This document shows positions 24,352-37,656 of a stretch of 64,000 nt of DNA, piece after piece. The translations under genes were made by a program, and so were the position numbers. Each line of letters starts with the position of its first letter. The first letter of the stretch is position 1. This stretch comes from Rotaria socialis (lineage: Eukaryota; Rotifera; Eurotatoria; Philodinida; Philodinidae): positions 62,001 through 126,000 of the forward strand of contig CAJNYU010001961.1 of the NCBI GenBank assembly GCA_905331475.1. The letters are read 5' to 3'. The notes under the pieces are model-generated. The model made no database searches, had not been told where the DNA came from, and worked only from the letters and a program-made list of their open reading frames with translations.

Positions 24352-27300
24352 TTCTATGTTAGACGTGTGAGTTGAGTTTTAATATAAAATAAATCTACAA
24401 AATAAAATTTATGTTAAAATATATTATATTGTATAATTCGTAGTTCACTAACAAAAAATATCTTTTCGTTTATAAAAAAAAAGAAAAAACTAATGAATGG
24501 CTCGATTTGAGTTCAAAAAAAATAGTAAAAATGATGAAAATTTTGGATGACACATAAGAAAACGTCATCAAATTTTCAATGATTTGAAAACTATGGCATT
24601 CAAGATAATTTATTTTATATTAAAATTTGACAAGAGAAGAATTTTGATTATTAATCATGCTAATTTATATCGTAATCAAAGTTCTAAGTGAAGAGAAACT
24701 ATAGCATCAGAGAAAACAAAACAAACAATATAATCAATAGACTGGATTGATGCTTTAGTTTGTCGAATAGAAGACAAAAAAAATATATTATTTAGAAAAA
24801 GAATATATACAAGAAAAAATACTGATTTGTTTTTATTTAGTTAATTTCGTTAGAGAATATTATATTTTTATTAACCTAGCAGGCGTTCAGTGTTTCTTCG
24901 ACAGATAACGCTGTTAAACACCAATAGAATACACGATTTTATTTTGAGTTATATGGGATTTACAGGCTCTATCGAAATGGTTCCTATATATGTTTGCTTC
25001 TTGGATGTTCATGTTTATTGACCTATCATGACCTGTAATTAGAGGTTTTATATGAATGATTTCTAATAGAAATTTGAAAGAAAAGATGTAATTATATAAT
25101 AAAGAGTCAACAGACTTAAGAAGTAGTTAAAAAACACTTCACAAATAGATATAGGATGTACAGTAAAAGTTTATGGAAAACTGGAACGAAAATAGATGCA
25201 TTTGAATATTTCACTCTGTACAAGATACTTCATAAGTTTTGAGATTTTACAAGTTAAGTCGCCACTAAAGTATATCATAATTCCTAGTTAACGTGAATGT
25301 ATCTGCATGAACTTTGAGTACACCCGTAAATCTTTCAAAATGGCATGTTCTTACATGGCATGTTCTTTTATAATAAGAATATAAAAATGAGAACATGCTC
25401 ATCAATTTTTCAAAATCATTACAAAGGATATTTTATTAAAAAGAATTAGAAAAATACGATTCTATGTCCAACTAAATATATAAGTATGATTAGAAAAATA
25501 GAATCTCATTTCACTATCGTCTATTCGTTATACAAAATTACTGAATATTACGATTACGATAGATCTGCGGATAATTATATCAATTAATTTTTCAGAATTA
25601 TAATGAATTACTTTTACTACTTGCTATTCTATTTAGTATTCAAGCAATTCACAGCTTTAACATTGTTCTTTCCATATTTTTTCATTTAATATTTTCTCTG
25701 CATATTTAATGGATCATGCGTCAGCAAATTCAGCATTATCATCTTCAGGTGAAAATTTTATCCTTAAATAATTCATCGTTTGCTGGTAATGCAAGCTTTT
25801 GTTCATTGTTTTGTGATGGCATGGTACTGAAATATCATATTTCTTTTGAATTTTTCTATAACTAAGGTTCTTGTTAAAAAATTCAACATCGAAGTCATCA
25901 GTGAATAAACTGTTGTTTTGTTTTATTGTAATCATTATTTTACATGAAATCGATGAACAATTTTTAGGAACTAATCTTTCTTATCGGATACTACTGTAAA
26001 ATTAATATTACTTCTAAATTATTTCCTTTTGAAGTTCACATGTGTTTTCGAAGAAAATAATTAATGCAACTTTAAAAGCAAAATTTTACGGCTTTCCACT
26101 TTCACGTTACATCCATTAATTAATATCCAAGATCCACTGTTTGAATACTACATTAATTATGCTGCTATCTCGTTTCTGTTTTCATCACATAGATTATAAA
26201 AGAAGCACGACCTATTCGTTACAGACCTAAGCAAATAGGCACTAATCGAAGCACAGATTTTTAAAAACTAGAGAAATTTTTACAAAAGATTTTTCAATTC
26301 AGCTACTGTCGATCGATTTACAATGTGTTGAGAGTATTTTTCGAATATTAGCTGTTTAAATATCTTTCTTCGTAGATTGAAAAATGATGCTAAGAGAATT
26401 TTTCGTGAAAAAAGATATAATTCGATTATAGGCTATAAGTTATATTCTGATCTTATAACTATATGAAATGAAGATATTGTTTCTTTACGACTTTTGTCTG
26501 TTCCTATCGCGAAAACATACTTGACACCATTGACTAAGGTTTGTAGTTGTATTGCACTTGACATCAGTTTTTATGTATACGAGAGATTTTAACAATAGAC
26601 TCTATTGTTGGTCGCCGATATTCGATCTGAAGTTTGTTTTAAATGTAAAATAAAAATCTGAATAGAAATGTAATATTGAGAAGAGAATTCATCAAGAAAA
26701 AATCTATTATTTCAACTATATTTTGACAGGAAATTATATGCTAGTTTTACTAATAAGAAATGTTCGTATTTTCTTGCAGCTTTGAACTTTCACTGTGTTT
26801 TGTCATTAAGGGCATTGAAGATTAAATATAATTTTTACAAAAAAAAAGATTTTTGATGATATTCAAATAAATGTCATTTCAGTTCTTAAATTGAATGAAC
26901 TTACTTTTTTAGAATACATAGATTTACGAACAATAACCGCGTGTATTGTTTAAGGTCGGAATGAAATATAATCATGTAGCATTATTGAAAATGGATCTTT
27001 TTACTATATTAATCATATTAATTTAGCAAATCAATTTTTTTATTTCGACAGACAAAAATTAATATGCTATGTGCATTTTATTAGAATAACCTACAATATG
27101 ATTCATTATTGATTTGTAGATATTTGAGTTTGACCATAGGATGAAGATATTCTAAGATAATTCAAAGGTTTTGTTTGACTCAAAAAATATGAATTAAATA
27201 TAATTTCTATACAATTACTATATACCATTGAATAAAATGAATATTTGCTTTCATAGAAAATATTCGGTCGGTCAAGTTATTTAATTGTAAACACCATAGA

Positions 27301-29247
27301 GAAACCACTGGATTCTTATTGATCTTTCATAACTGAATAGTGGTGACAAACAATTTTCTTTATCTTGCTACATCTAAAAGAGTGTATATTAATCTTTATT
27401 TTTTTTTCGTTCTTTCTTCGCAATTGAATTTGATGCTTAATATTATTATTAAAAGTAAAGTAGAGATGCCTAGAAATTCAACTCCATACTCCTTGTAGTC
27501 TTCTAGCATCAGGTAAAATTACCTGGAAAATTTATTGTAAATCTGTATTACATAAAAGCACTTTTAAATTACACCAATTAATATATAAAAAAGATTTTGA
27601 TTGAAGTAAAAATCCTTTAAGAATTTGTTACTATATTAAATATATGAAAGATTTATATTTTAATTCTCAATGCAATAAAAGTTACCTTTTTTTTTTAAAT
27701 TGTTTTCTTATGAGAAAAGAGAGTAAAAAATAAAATGGTTAGTTTACATGTTGATCATTTATTTTCATATTTTCAAAAGTTTGCGGGTACATAAATATTA
27801 ATTGCAAGTTGACGCGAGAGTTTCCTTCTTTAATATATTTTATCTCGTTTTAGATAAGAGTTTCAATCAATCTATCTGTTTCGTTACTTTTGGAAAGTAC
27901 CAAATGCTCATTATTATTCATTAGTTTTTGTGTATGTCCAAAACAGTGGTTTCCTATGTTAATTGATTCTATGGATTGATTTAGGAGATTTTTCTTCAGT
28001 TTTTTTTATGCATTCGGTATTCTAATTATACTTTTAATTATGTTAAAAGCAAAATATACTATATTATAAGAATAGCGCTACTAGATAACTAGAAATAATA
28101 GTCAAATAATCGATAGCATTGAACGGATTTCTAGATCTCATTTACACAGTTTCTTCTATGATTTCAAACATAATAAGGCATCAGTAGAAATGCTAAATTC
28201 GTATGAAATATATTGTCTAAATGTCAATTTACTTATAATATTATTGTTGAAACCGTATGGTCAAGAATGTATCACTTCATATCAAGAAAAAGATTTATTC
28301 GATCAAAAAATTAGCACATGAGATGAGCTCATAGATTGATACAAGGCGTGACAAAATTTTCATGGGTTCATAAAATGCAAAATTTAAAAAGAAATGGTGA
28401 GGTTCATACATTGCTATAACCCTCATGAACTCAATATTTTTCTGTCACAATCACTTTCCTATACAATATACTTCATGACTATGGTTATGATTGTCGATGA
28501 TAATAGAAATCCTATTATGAGTGAAATTACACGTATGAGAATGTGAGAGTACGGATACGGGTGTATATATATATGAGACTGTTGATTTAAATATATATCT
28601 AGATGGGAGGTTGAATGCATAAAAGATTGATACTCGTAACATATTTATACTGTCAAACAAGAATAAATATGTATGATATTAGCTCTTTCTCCGATCCGTA
28701 TTGTTCTTGTATATCGTCATGCATGAGAACATTTTGATACCGGACTTCTACAACATAGTGATTATTCAAGAATATTCGCTTGTCATGAACATGATTTCTA
28801 TTCTTTCTCCTTTTTTTGAAGAATTGGTATTTGTTTCGAATTGTTGTTATAATTAGAAAATATCATCTAGACCAACTAATATCTCACAAAAAGAATTAAT
28901 TATGGAGTTTTTCTGTCCATCTCTATACTTGATTATCTGTCGTCAAAATTGAGATCCTTGGATTAGATACTTATAGTAGTTCTTTTCATTATATCAATGA
29001 GATTTGTAAAAGAGGAATTCAGCAGACGAAGATAGCTTTGCAAATGTATCATCAATAGTATTGATCGAATGTATTGTAGAAGGTTTTGTTGATGTTATAG
29101 AAAGCGCGCTGTACTTTTCAATCATCCAGAAAACTAAAACTCAACACAGCAACAAGCTTTGTTAGTGAGTTTTTGTTTACTTCTCGCTCGCTCTCTCTCT
29201 ATAATTTTCAGATGCTCAAATTAGCTTGAGTTGAAATTTAATAATAA
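24352..29247. other. 4.9-kb gene-poor AT-rich region
   Basis: No supported gene. A minus-strand open frame at 25714-25935 (73 codons) contains plausible-looking text (FTDDFDVEFFNKNLSYRKIQ) and could be a remnant of something, but nothing flanks it in a splice-consistent way. A C/T-rich tract ending in AG at 29190-29211 just before the small membrane-protein gene looks like a splice acceptor. Confidence 0.45.
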
Positions 29248-29334
29248 GTGCAAAAACCACTATTATTCTTTGAATTTATTATATGTTTACTCCATACCTC
29301 AATATACACGATCACACAAGTCAATAGAACAATA

Positions 29335-29769
29335 ATGTTTAGTATTTATATGCTAACTGGATTCGGTGTTATCGTGATTATCGTTCTTTTTGGTCTTATT
29401 CTAGCACAAATTTTTATCAAAAGAGCAGATAAAACTCAAATTCACAAGAATATAGTATATGAACAATCACAAGATATAACTATTGCTATCGATGAATTAC
29501 CAGACGTCAAACAAGGACCAGATATAAGTGTTACATCTAATGATGTAATTGAAGGTATATCTCATCGTCATAATCATGCAAACAAAAAAAATGCACCATT
29601 CATTAATCAAGATCCTCAAATCTATTATATTAATGTTAAAAAGACGCCAATTGAAAGTTTTTTTACGACAAAAAATCTGACAATACCAATTCAAACGAAT
29701 ACTGATAGAATATCATCTGATACAAGTCTTGTAAATCCACTTACCGACAAGATTACACTAGAATATTAA
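29335..29769 (+). CDS. Small single-pass membrane protein, unknown family
   Basis: A single-exon frame from ATG 29335 to TAA gives 144 residues. A strongly hydrophobic segment (residues 5-27, LTGFGVIVIIVLFGLILAQI) is followed at once by KRADK, so a type III topology with a cytoplasmic tail is likely. The tail is polar and rich in Asp, Thr, Asn and Ile, without a recognised domain. The frame stays open upstream to about 29248, but no ATG is present there, so the ATG just before the membrane segment is chosen. A pyrimidine-rich AG at 29211 suggests a spliced 5' UTR. I do not recognise homologues; it could be lineage-specific or a chance frame, though the codon texture looks like a gene. Confidence 0.5.
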   Translation: MFSIYMLTGFGVIVIIVLFGLILAQIFIKRADKTQIHKNIVYEQSQDITIAIDELPDVKQGPDISVTSNDVIEGISHRHNHANKKNAPFINQDPQIYYINVKKTPIESFFTTKNLTIPIQTNTDRISSDTSLVNPLTDKITLEY

Positions 29770-30224
29770 AATATTCGAAAGATAATTTTGACGTGAACTC
29801 CTTTTTTGCTTAATAGTTTAAGCGTTGAGAAGTTCAATTGAATATCAAAATGTAACGCAGGAAAATCGTACTATTCTCTTTTTGAACTCCATGGTGCGGA
29901 ACCGTTAGACAATACAAAGAAAATTATCACAGCTATGATTTATAAGCTTTTTATTTAAGATTCGAGCAGCTTCTAATTCGAAGAAAACCTAACATTAACC
30001 ATCTTTAGCGAATTCATTATTTCTTGCATCCAAAAATAAAGCAGCACCTGCTCCTATCAAGTAATAATTCTAATCAAAAAAGACTAACAAATACATGAAA
30101 TGAGGATTAAGATCATTATAAATAAAAATATCTAGATTTCAAAGGTGACGAAGAAGAGTGTCAAACTATTAAATTGTCATTTAAACGAAAATGAATTTCC
30201 GTCGAAGTAGATTGCATACAGATA
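29770..30224. other. Convergent 3' spacer
   Basis: This lies between the stop of the small membrane-protein gene and the 3' end of the anoctamin gene. It probably holds both 3' UTRs. A minus-strand exon-like stretch at about 29995-30075 (IGAGAALFLDARNNEF) has an acceptor-like AG before it but no partner exons. Confidence 0.4.
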
Positions 30225-33200
30225 TTAAAGTTTTGTTATAGATACTTGAGCTTTTGATGCTCTTCGTTCACGCTGTAAAGATAAAAAAAAGCGGGATAGG
30301 AAATTTCAAAATCTATTTTTAAATGAATTTTTCTTACTTCGTTTCTTAGTGCTTGATTAGATTCATAGAGATTTTTCTCTTTAGCTATTTGAATTTCATG
30401 TGGAGTACTTGGTATTGCAAAACCAATCGCAAATTTCAATGCCAAAAGAACATGCTATAAGAAAAGGATCTTTTATTAGTGAATAGGAGAATCGCAAAGT
30501 AGATATACTTCAGCAATAACAAACATGAGAATATATTCAGCATCTGTATACGATGAAAAATATGCACGAACTGATGGCTGCATTGCAATTAATGCTGTAT
30601 TAGTAACAATGGCTACTGAACTTAGTATGTCGAAGGCGTAACGCCAACTACCTATAGATATGTAGTATGTGAGAAGATGTTTAACCACAAGAACAATGCA
30701 CTAACCAATATTTGAAGCTCGTTGAATAAATGGACGTTGGTAAACATAACAATATTTGAAAGCATCCGCACGAAGTTCAAATATATTATTGATTAATGCA
30801 CAAATTGTGATCCATGGGAAAACCTAATCAAAGTATAACAGCTAAATAATTGTTTATTTTATGTGTAAGTTTAGTACTAAGATTATTCAAGAACTATTAT
30901 TACAATGAAGAATAACATGAAAATAAATAAATAAATAATTGTTTGGTTTGGTTTGATCGATTTTTGTTTCTAAATAGAACTTTTCTCTTTGCCAAAAAAT
31001 ACTTTTAGCGAAATCTCTATGAGATTAAACTGCACAGTTAAAATTAAATTATATTTATGATTAACAAAGATTTTTCAGTATACAATAGAAAAAATGTAGG
31101 AATATCTTTTATCTTTACTACAGGAGCGGTTTTTGTAAGTATTTTAGTCATGAAAGATCCGAGACCTGCGTAGACAGTATAATTTTCGAAAAGAATTAGA
31201 TATGTATTTTTCAATGTTCATCAATAATCATGTTTCTCTACTAGACTTACTGCTGAAAATAAAGCGACATAACCATATTGTTCAAAAATAGTCAAATAAT
31301 CTCCATATGTTCCCTAGAATTTGCTCAAATATTAATAAAAATATCACTCACAACACATTTTTTTCTTACTGCAAATGAAGACAATGTTATTGCTTGCTTC
31401 ACTGCTTCACTGACATGAACATTTTGTGATTTGCGTTCAATCAATTGATTTTTTTTAAAGCGTTTAATCACATATGGACCGATTTGCTCAGTAAATTTCA
31501 AGAAAATAGCATTGAAAATAACAAATACTGTCAGTAACTAAAATAAATCTATTTTAACTTCTGAAAAATAAATGAAATTATTTTATTACTTGTACAACAT
31601 TTGCAAAATTAGCATTAATAAACGCTTCATAAAAGAGTCCAATGAAACAATTCATAAAATAAAAAATAAATAATTTCGATGTTAAATTATTTTCATAAGA
31701 TGTTTGAAGTCGATGATTTTCTAAAAGAAATAGAAAATAAAATCAAAGAATTTCAAATATTTTATTATTTATTCTTTTTACCAAAATCAGTCAAGTGAGT
31801 AGCTATTTTTCTATAAATTAAATTCAATCCTAAAATAAGTAATGAATAGCCAGTTGATGGTAGCGTACGCATAAGTTTAGCATAAATGAAAAATAAAGAA
31901 TCATCTAATGGATAATCATGATCGGTCTTCATTTGTATTCCATAAAAAGCAAAATAAATCCATAATGATAACGCTAAGCAACAAATTAATATTGGATAAC
32001 TAACTAAATACTTTTTCAATACTCTTTTCCATCTAAACAATAAATTAATTAAGAAAATTGATACGAAATAAATCATCTTTTTCTTATACTTCGGATATCG
32101 TCGTTCTTGTTGATTTGTTATTGGTGAAGTTTTTAAATCTCCATAATAGAGTGGACGAGGACGTTCGAAGATTTGTAAATCATATGAACCCCATTGATAA
32201 GCAAGTCTATTACTTAAACGTTTCCATTTTTCCATCTAGATTTAAACTATAGATATATGATGAAGTCTTTTTTGATTATTACTTACGAATACAGTCCACC
32301 AGATCACATTAAAAATACAAAATAATGAATATTTGTAAAAATCGGAACCAGGCCAAAGGCTAACACAAAGACCTGGAGAGAAAAGTAAACGAGTTAAAAA
32401 ATATAAACGAAACAAAGACTGAGATTTACCGAGTACAGCTGGAAGTCGAAGTGCTTTGGTGTAAAATTCAAGAAATTCAAAATAATAAGCTACCTCCTCT
32501 CCAAAATAATTTCGAACTTTATCTATACAGAGTTTATGACAAATTATTTTAAATTATTGAACAGAATTTTTCCTACGAATATCTTGTGATTTAAAAAATG
32601 AATTTTTTGACATGAACCAATCACGTTCAGTTAATTTCATATCTTCTTTATCATGTAATGGGAAAACGCTTATAATATAATTCAACTTATGAAGAAGACA
32701 AACTAATAAAAGAATTATGCCAATTTTATTATTCAATTATTTTTACATACGAATTGTATCGTGATTAGGCTCAATTAATTTTGTAGGAACTCCCGGTATA
32801 GTACTTTCATGTTGCATTGGTCGTACATTTTGTATTTCTTCCCAAATAATTAATTGTTTTTCCGATTTAAGTAAAAAACTATCTAGATTTTCTAAAATAA
32901 TAAAAAAAATGACCGTTAAGAATACATCACTTGAATATTCATACCAGATTTATCAAAATTATGAATATCCGAGATGAGAAATTCTCGTGAAGTATCATTT
33001 TTATATGGTTTTTTAATTCGTAATTCTTCGGCACCAAGCAGTAAACGATCAAGTGTTGCACCGATTAAAAGAATATCGTTCTAATAGACACTGAAGAAAG
33101 TTATTATCATAAGACGACAAATGCTTACATGATTTTCAGAATCAGAATCATATCGAACAAGTAAAGCAGCACCATCATTTTCATCTTGCTTGGCAATTAA

Positions 33201-33293
33201 TCTTTCAATCATCCAGTTTTTAGTTTCCTCAGGTGTTTTAGAAGAAAAATGAATCACAACGAGTGGTTCAAAATTTGACTTTTCAACCGGCAT
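30225..33293 (-). CDS. ANO10: Anoctamin-10-like (TMEM16) membrane protein (15 exons)
   Basis: Member of the TMEM16 family (calcium-regulated lipid scramblases and chloride channels); the ANO10 branch is mostly intracellular. Exons on the minus strand: 33293-33129, 33080-32945, 32891-32751, 32702-32577, 32522-32430, 32372-32287, 32235-32090, 32032-31782, 31720-31590, 31537-31370, 31313-31251, 30823-30706, 30651-30509, 30454-30338 and 30272-30225, giving 643 residues (human ANO10 is 660). Diagnostic text in order: ISVFPLHDKEDM; RNYFGEEVAYYFEFLEFYTK; FNVIWWTVFMEKWKR and RPRPLYYGD; YPK|WKRVLKKYLVSYP; ENHRLQTSYENNL and FYFMNCFIGLFYEAF; GTYGDYLTIFEQYGYVALFS; ALINNIFELRADAFKYC; GSWRYAFDILSSVAIVTN; HVLLALKFAIGFAIP. 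Each aligns with ANO10 by memory of that family. Intron 11 (30824-31250) is long at 427 nt. Confidence 0.94.
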
Positions 33294-35135
33294 TATTTGA
33301 TTTTTAATTTACTTCGCCTAAAATAGTGATTAACAACCCCACTAATATAAGCTGTATTTATAAGAAGAAAGAAATAATATTTAATACATGACTTGGGTGG
33401 CAACTCAATTTATTGAATTTATAACATCTTATTCATGTACAAAGGATCTATTTTCGATACTAAGCATTAAAAAATACATTGAAATCAGAAGTTAAAAATT
33501 CCCTATAACTTAAAGCAGACAAAAACTACCTGTAAACCATTCGTTACAATATATACTATACCAGCACTATTTCGATATTTTACCAGTCTACTCTTCTCAA
33601 GCTACCATTCACTCACAGTGAAGCTGTGATAGTGCCAACAAAGGTGCACAGTAAGATAACAATAATGAAATATATCCGTATCAATCTAGTCAAATGAGCT
33701 GAGCCTTTTTTTGGCTAATGATAGTTGTTCATTTAGCGCTTCTGTTCTAGATATCAGTTAAACTAATTTTGTTATTATTGTTCAAATAATTTTACTGATT
33801 ATAAAACTAAAAATAAATGTGTAGCATTTCATAGATACATTCTATGACTTTATGCAAGAGAATCATAAGAAAAAGTCAAAACAAATCCAATGAATAATTC
33901 TGCATTGATAACAACTGCGAAAATTTTCGAAAGTATTTACTTAAGAAAATCACAGATTACAAGATTTTCAGTTTTCAAATAGGGAAAAACGTTTTTTGCA
34001 AGAATTCTGGTGATGTTGGGTAATCCAAAAGACTGCTATTACCATTTTCGCTTAAGATCCACTGATTTCAACTAGTTAATTTTTGAAAAACGTCCCATCT
34101 GCATAAATACAAGTTTATACTTGCATCAAAGTTGACAACTTATTTAAAAGTTACTACACATGTATTTCTCTTGTTAGTTCGATGGCGCGTAAAGCTGCTT
34201 ACACAATTCCAATAATAGTAATAGTTCACAGTAATAACTGTTTAAGTTGCTTCTATAACAAAAGTATTCTATATACTGGTACTACTGAAGAAAATTTCAG
34301 TTCAACCTATTAGAGTAATTGCAGAAATACTTCATCCTCATCTTCGTGCAGCGCTACTCATGAAACACCTTATTTATGTAAAATATCTCGTTAATACGAA
34401 CAAGCAATTATGCACTGAATCAGCTCTCTCAATCAAGCAAATGAAAGAGATAGGAAGGGCGTCAAACTTTGTAATGACTCATTCTACATTTCATTCGTCA
34501 AATATTCTCCAATAGAAAACTATCATAAATTTTTCAAAAACAAATTTTTAAAATAAAATATTCAAATCAATCCACTGATAGATTTTTTTTCCGTGAAAAA
34601 TCAATCTTTTCCATAGTTATTTTACTAAAATCAGATCGGATAGACAATCTATCCATAGTTTACCTTCAAACGAGTATTTCTCATATAAACAGTTTCCATT
34701 TTTTTTTCTAAACCATTGTATGATCATCTTACATTTTTTTTGTTAAAAATCATCACTTAATGTTCATTTATACAGAACAGAGTAGTTAAATTATTTCTAA
34801 GAGCGGTATTTGTTTGATTCATGTAGAATTATTTTATTATAATTTAAAAATCAGTCCAATGATGATAACCGACGATTGAAGAACAATTTATACGTGAGAC
34901 GAACTAGCAACTACTTAATTTCTCGTGTTTTATTTTATGAAAAAAAATAAAACATCGATTTCTCTATTGTTTTTAAGCAGCAGTTTGTTCGTCTTATATA
35001 TGTGGGTTCTAATGATTTCGGATTATGAGATCTGAGGACTTAATTTATTCGTTGATTTATTATTATTATAAAGGATTGACGATATTGTTTTATTTTCTTT
35101 CATAGATCGACATCTGAATAGTTGGAAAATAAATA
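33294..35135. promoter_or_regulatory. Divergent intergenic region, anoctamin and eL13 promoters
   Basis: The region lies between two divergently transcribed genes. Just upstream of the eL13 ATG, a T/C-rich tract ends in ATAG at 35102-35105, a likely splice or trans-splice acceptor for the eL13 mRNA leader. Upstream of the anoctamin ATG the minus strand has CTATTTTAG near 33318-33328, which may serve likewise. No coding exon, RNA gene or repeat was recognised in the rest. Confidence 0.4.
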
Positions 35136-35826
35136 ATGAAACACAATAACGTTATTCCAAATGCTCACTTTAACAAAAAGTGGCAATTACATGTTCGCAC
35201 ATGGTTTGATCAAGCAGGTCGTAAAGATCGACGACACCGAAAACGTTTAGCAAAAGCACAACGTGTTGCTCCTCGACCAGCTAAAGGTTCATTACGTCCA
35301 ATTGTTCATGGTGAAACACGTCGTTACAATATGAAAGTTCGTGCTGGACGTGGATTTTCATTGGATGAAATACGTACCGCTGGTCTTCATCCAAAGTATG
35401 CTCGAACAATCGGCGTTTCAGTCGATCATCGACGACGCAATAAATCTACTGCAGCATTTCAAGTACATTCAATAATGAAAATGATTAAAATGTCTATTGT
35501 TTTTCTTTTTCTAGGTCAATGTCCAACGTTTGAAACAATATCTTGGCAAACTTATCTTGTTTCCACTGAAGTCCGATAAACCCAAGAAGAACGATGCTAA
35601 ACCGGATGAAATTAAATTGGCTGTACAACTTAAAAACCAACGTGTTATGCCAGTTAAACAAACAGTTAAACGTGAAAAAGCTAGACCAATCGAAGAAGCT
35701 GACACTAAATTCAATGCTTATCAAGCTTTACGTATGGCTCGTGCTGATGCTAAATTAGTTGGACAACGTGAAAAGAAAGCCAAACAAGCAGCTGAAGATG
35801 AAAAGAAACCCAAAAAAGAGAAATAA
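35136..35826 (+). CDS. RPL13: 60S ribosomal protein eL13 (2 exons)
   Basis: Structural protein of the large ribosomal subunit. Exons 35136-35462 and 35515-35826, split by a 52-nt intron, give 212 residues, the usual length (about 211). The N-terminal block has [20 protein letters not shown]-like [15 protein letters not shown], and [14 protein letters not shown]; then [19 protein letters not shown] and the conserved [21 protein letters not shown]. The C-terminal half ends in a Lys-rich tail (EKKPKKEK). The family is unmistakable. Codons are biased to A/T-ending forms but many CGT Arg and GCT Ala codons appear, fitting a highly expressed gene. No break was seen. Confidence 0.97.
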
Positions 35827-37656
35827 ATATTTTCATTTGTTTTTGTATCCGATTGTTTGGGTTAACAAGAATTAAAATAAAACGAGAACAACATTCGACC
35901 GACAAAACCGATGTCGGTAGATAAAAAACGACTATTCTATCGATTTAAATTAATCTGAGAAGTAAAAACAATAAATTTCGATTAAAAAAACTCAGGGTTT
36001 TGAAAGTGAAGAATTTAATATTAGGAAAAAAAGATTTTACCTTTCTACTAGAAAGTTAGCGAGAAATCTCATGGAGTAATCAACCAATTTTGAGTTTAAA
36101 TTGTACATAGAAGGGGCATCAGAACTAATCATGACTGCATCCATAAAAATAAGCAACTGTAGAATTTCATTTTACAGTTATAGTCACTGTACTTGAAACT
36201 GAGTCGATAGTATTATTTTTTCCCAATAAACCGGTTGATGATAATTTGATATGAAATCTTGCTGGTAAAAGAGATCCACGTGTAATTAGAATACTATAAT
36301 AATTCTAATTTAGAAGAATCTATTCTTCGTAAAATATCCAAAAGATATAACATACGTTCATTATTGCTAAATTAATAGTAGTTTTTGAAAATTCCATATT
36401 TTGTAAAAATAGAAATACTCTTTGGTAATGAAATTTTCAAGTAGTCTTGTTGTCTACTAGATATCAATAGAGTAACTATAACTGTGGAGTGAAGATCTAA
36501 TTAGCTTGTATTTTCTTGGACTTTTTCGTAGTTTGTCAGACTTCTCTTCATTCAGTGTTCAAACTCAAAAATGATTACTTTGCAAATTCTAAATGTAAAG
36601 GTATTCAAGCTGCAGTTTTTTTTGTATATGACTTATTCCAGATGTATATACTAATTTATAAAATTTGTTATACGTATATTGCACGATGCCAGATCAGAAT
36701 TGTCTCAATAAGATGCAAGGTGTGCAATAAAAATTGAATTGATATTCGTCTGAACTATTTTCAAATATAGGATTTACTGTCGCGAGTTTACAAAACGATT
36801 TACACTATTTTTCTTACAAAGTTTATAAAACTTCTTTCATGAAACTTGTAAGTAAAACGATATCAGATTTATTGTTATTATCATATATAACATCGCTCTA
36901 CTAATCTGTGAAATTACTTGCGAAACTGCAATAAAAACTTTTTAAATATAAATTTTGTTTAGTGAACCAAATACTGTCTACAGTGTCGTACAAAACCGAT
37001 CATAAGCTGTAGCTATTGCTTTCTTTTCTAATATCTTGATGGTTTTTTCAACAGATTGAGATTCAGATTTTACTCAAAGTCTGATCTTATTTTTATAGTT
37101 ATTCTATTACAGACATTTGCATTCATTGTAGAGTATTTAATCTGATAGACTTGAAAGACATTTGAAATTTAGAAAAAAAATATTTTCATTTAATTTTTTG
37201 ATCGATATGTTACAAACGATGCAAGTTCTTGATCAAAGTAATAAAATACGAGATTTTTCATGTTGACATGTCTCTCCAAAAGATTTGAGAAGATCCTATC
37301 GGGGATATTAATAATAGTTTTCATTATCTGGACTCAAGCGATCGAAATAAAGTATGTATGCTCTTTTTATCATGATATTAAACAAATCGACTAGTGATAA
37401 CAAAAAAAAATATTATTTATAAATCTAGTTATAATGACTTGCATGATTGTAACATTATAACAATACTTCACAAAAATTAGAAAACTTTCATATTTTAATC
37501 GAAAACGATAAGAAAATGTACTTCATTTTTTTCGATTTCAAAACAATATTTCTTGCCTATTTTAAAAATCTTTAATAGTCTTTTAAAAATATTTCACAAC
37601 AATGAATACAATAAATAAGCATCGTAGAAATAATGTAACTAATGAAAAAAAAAATT
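35827..37656. other. Convergent intergenic region, AT-rich
   Basis: The eL13 and BBS7 3' ends face each other across 1.8 kb. The eL13 3' UTR should occupy the first 50-100 bases (AATTAAAATAAAA near 35870). No further gene, RNA or structured repeat was recognised. Confidence 0.45.

Noticed and set aside
25714..25935. Open frame of 73 codons on the minus strand in the gene-poor region
   Set aside because: Text is plausible but there is no domain, no flanking exons and no conservation evidence; it could be a relic or chance.
29995..30075. Minus-strand exon-like stretch (IGAGAALFLDARNNEF) downstream of the anoctamin gene
   Set aside because: It follows an acceptor-like AG but ends in a stop, has no partner exons, and lies beyond the clear anoctamin stop; I could not assign it to a family.
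32033..32089. Reading straight through the anoctamin sequence at this point, which is open
   Set aside because: Removing a 57-nt GT/AG intron (GTATAAG...TTTAG) restores the family text YPK-WKRVLKKYLVSYP, so it is an in-frame-open intron rather than coding sequence.
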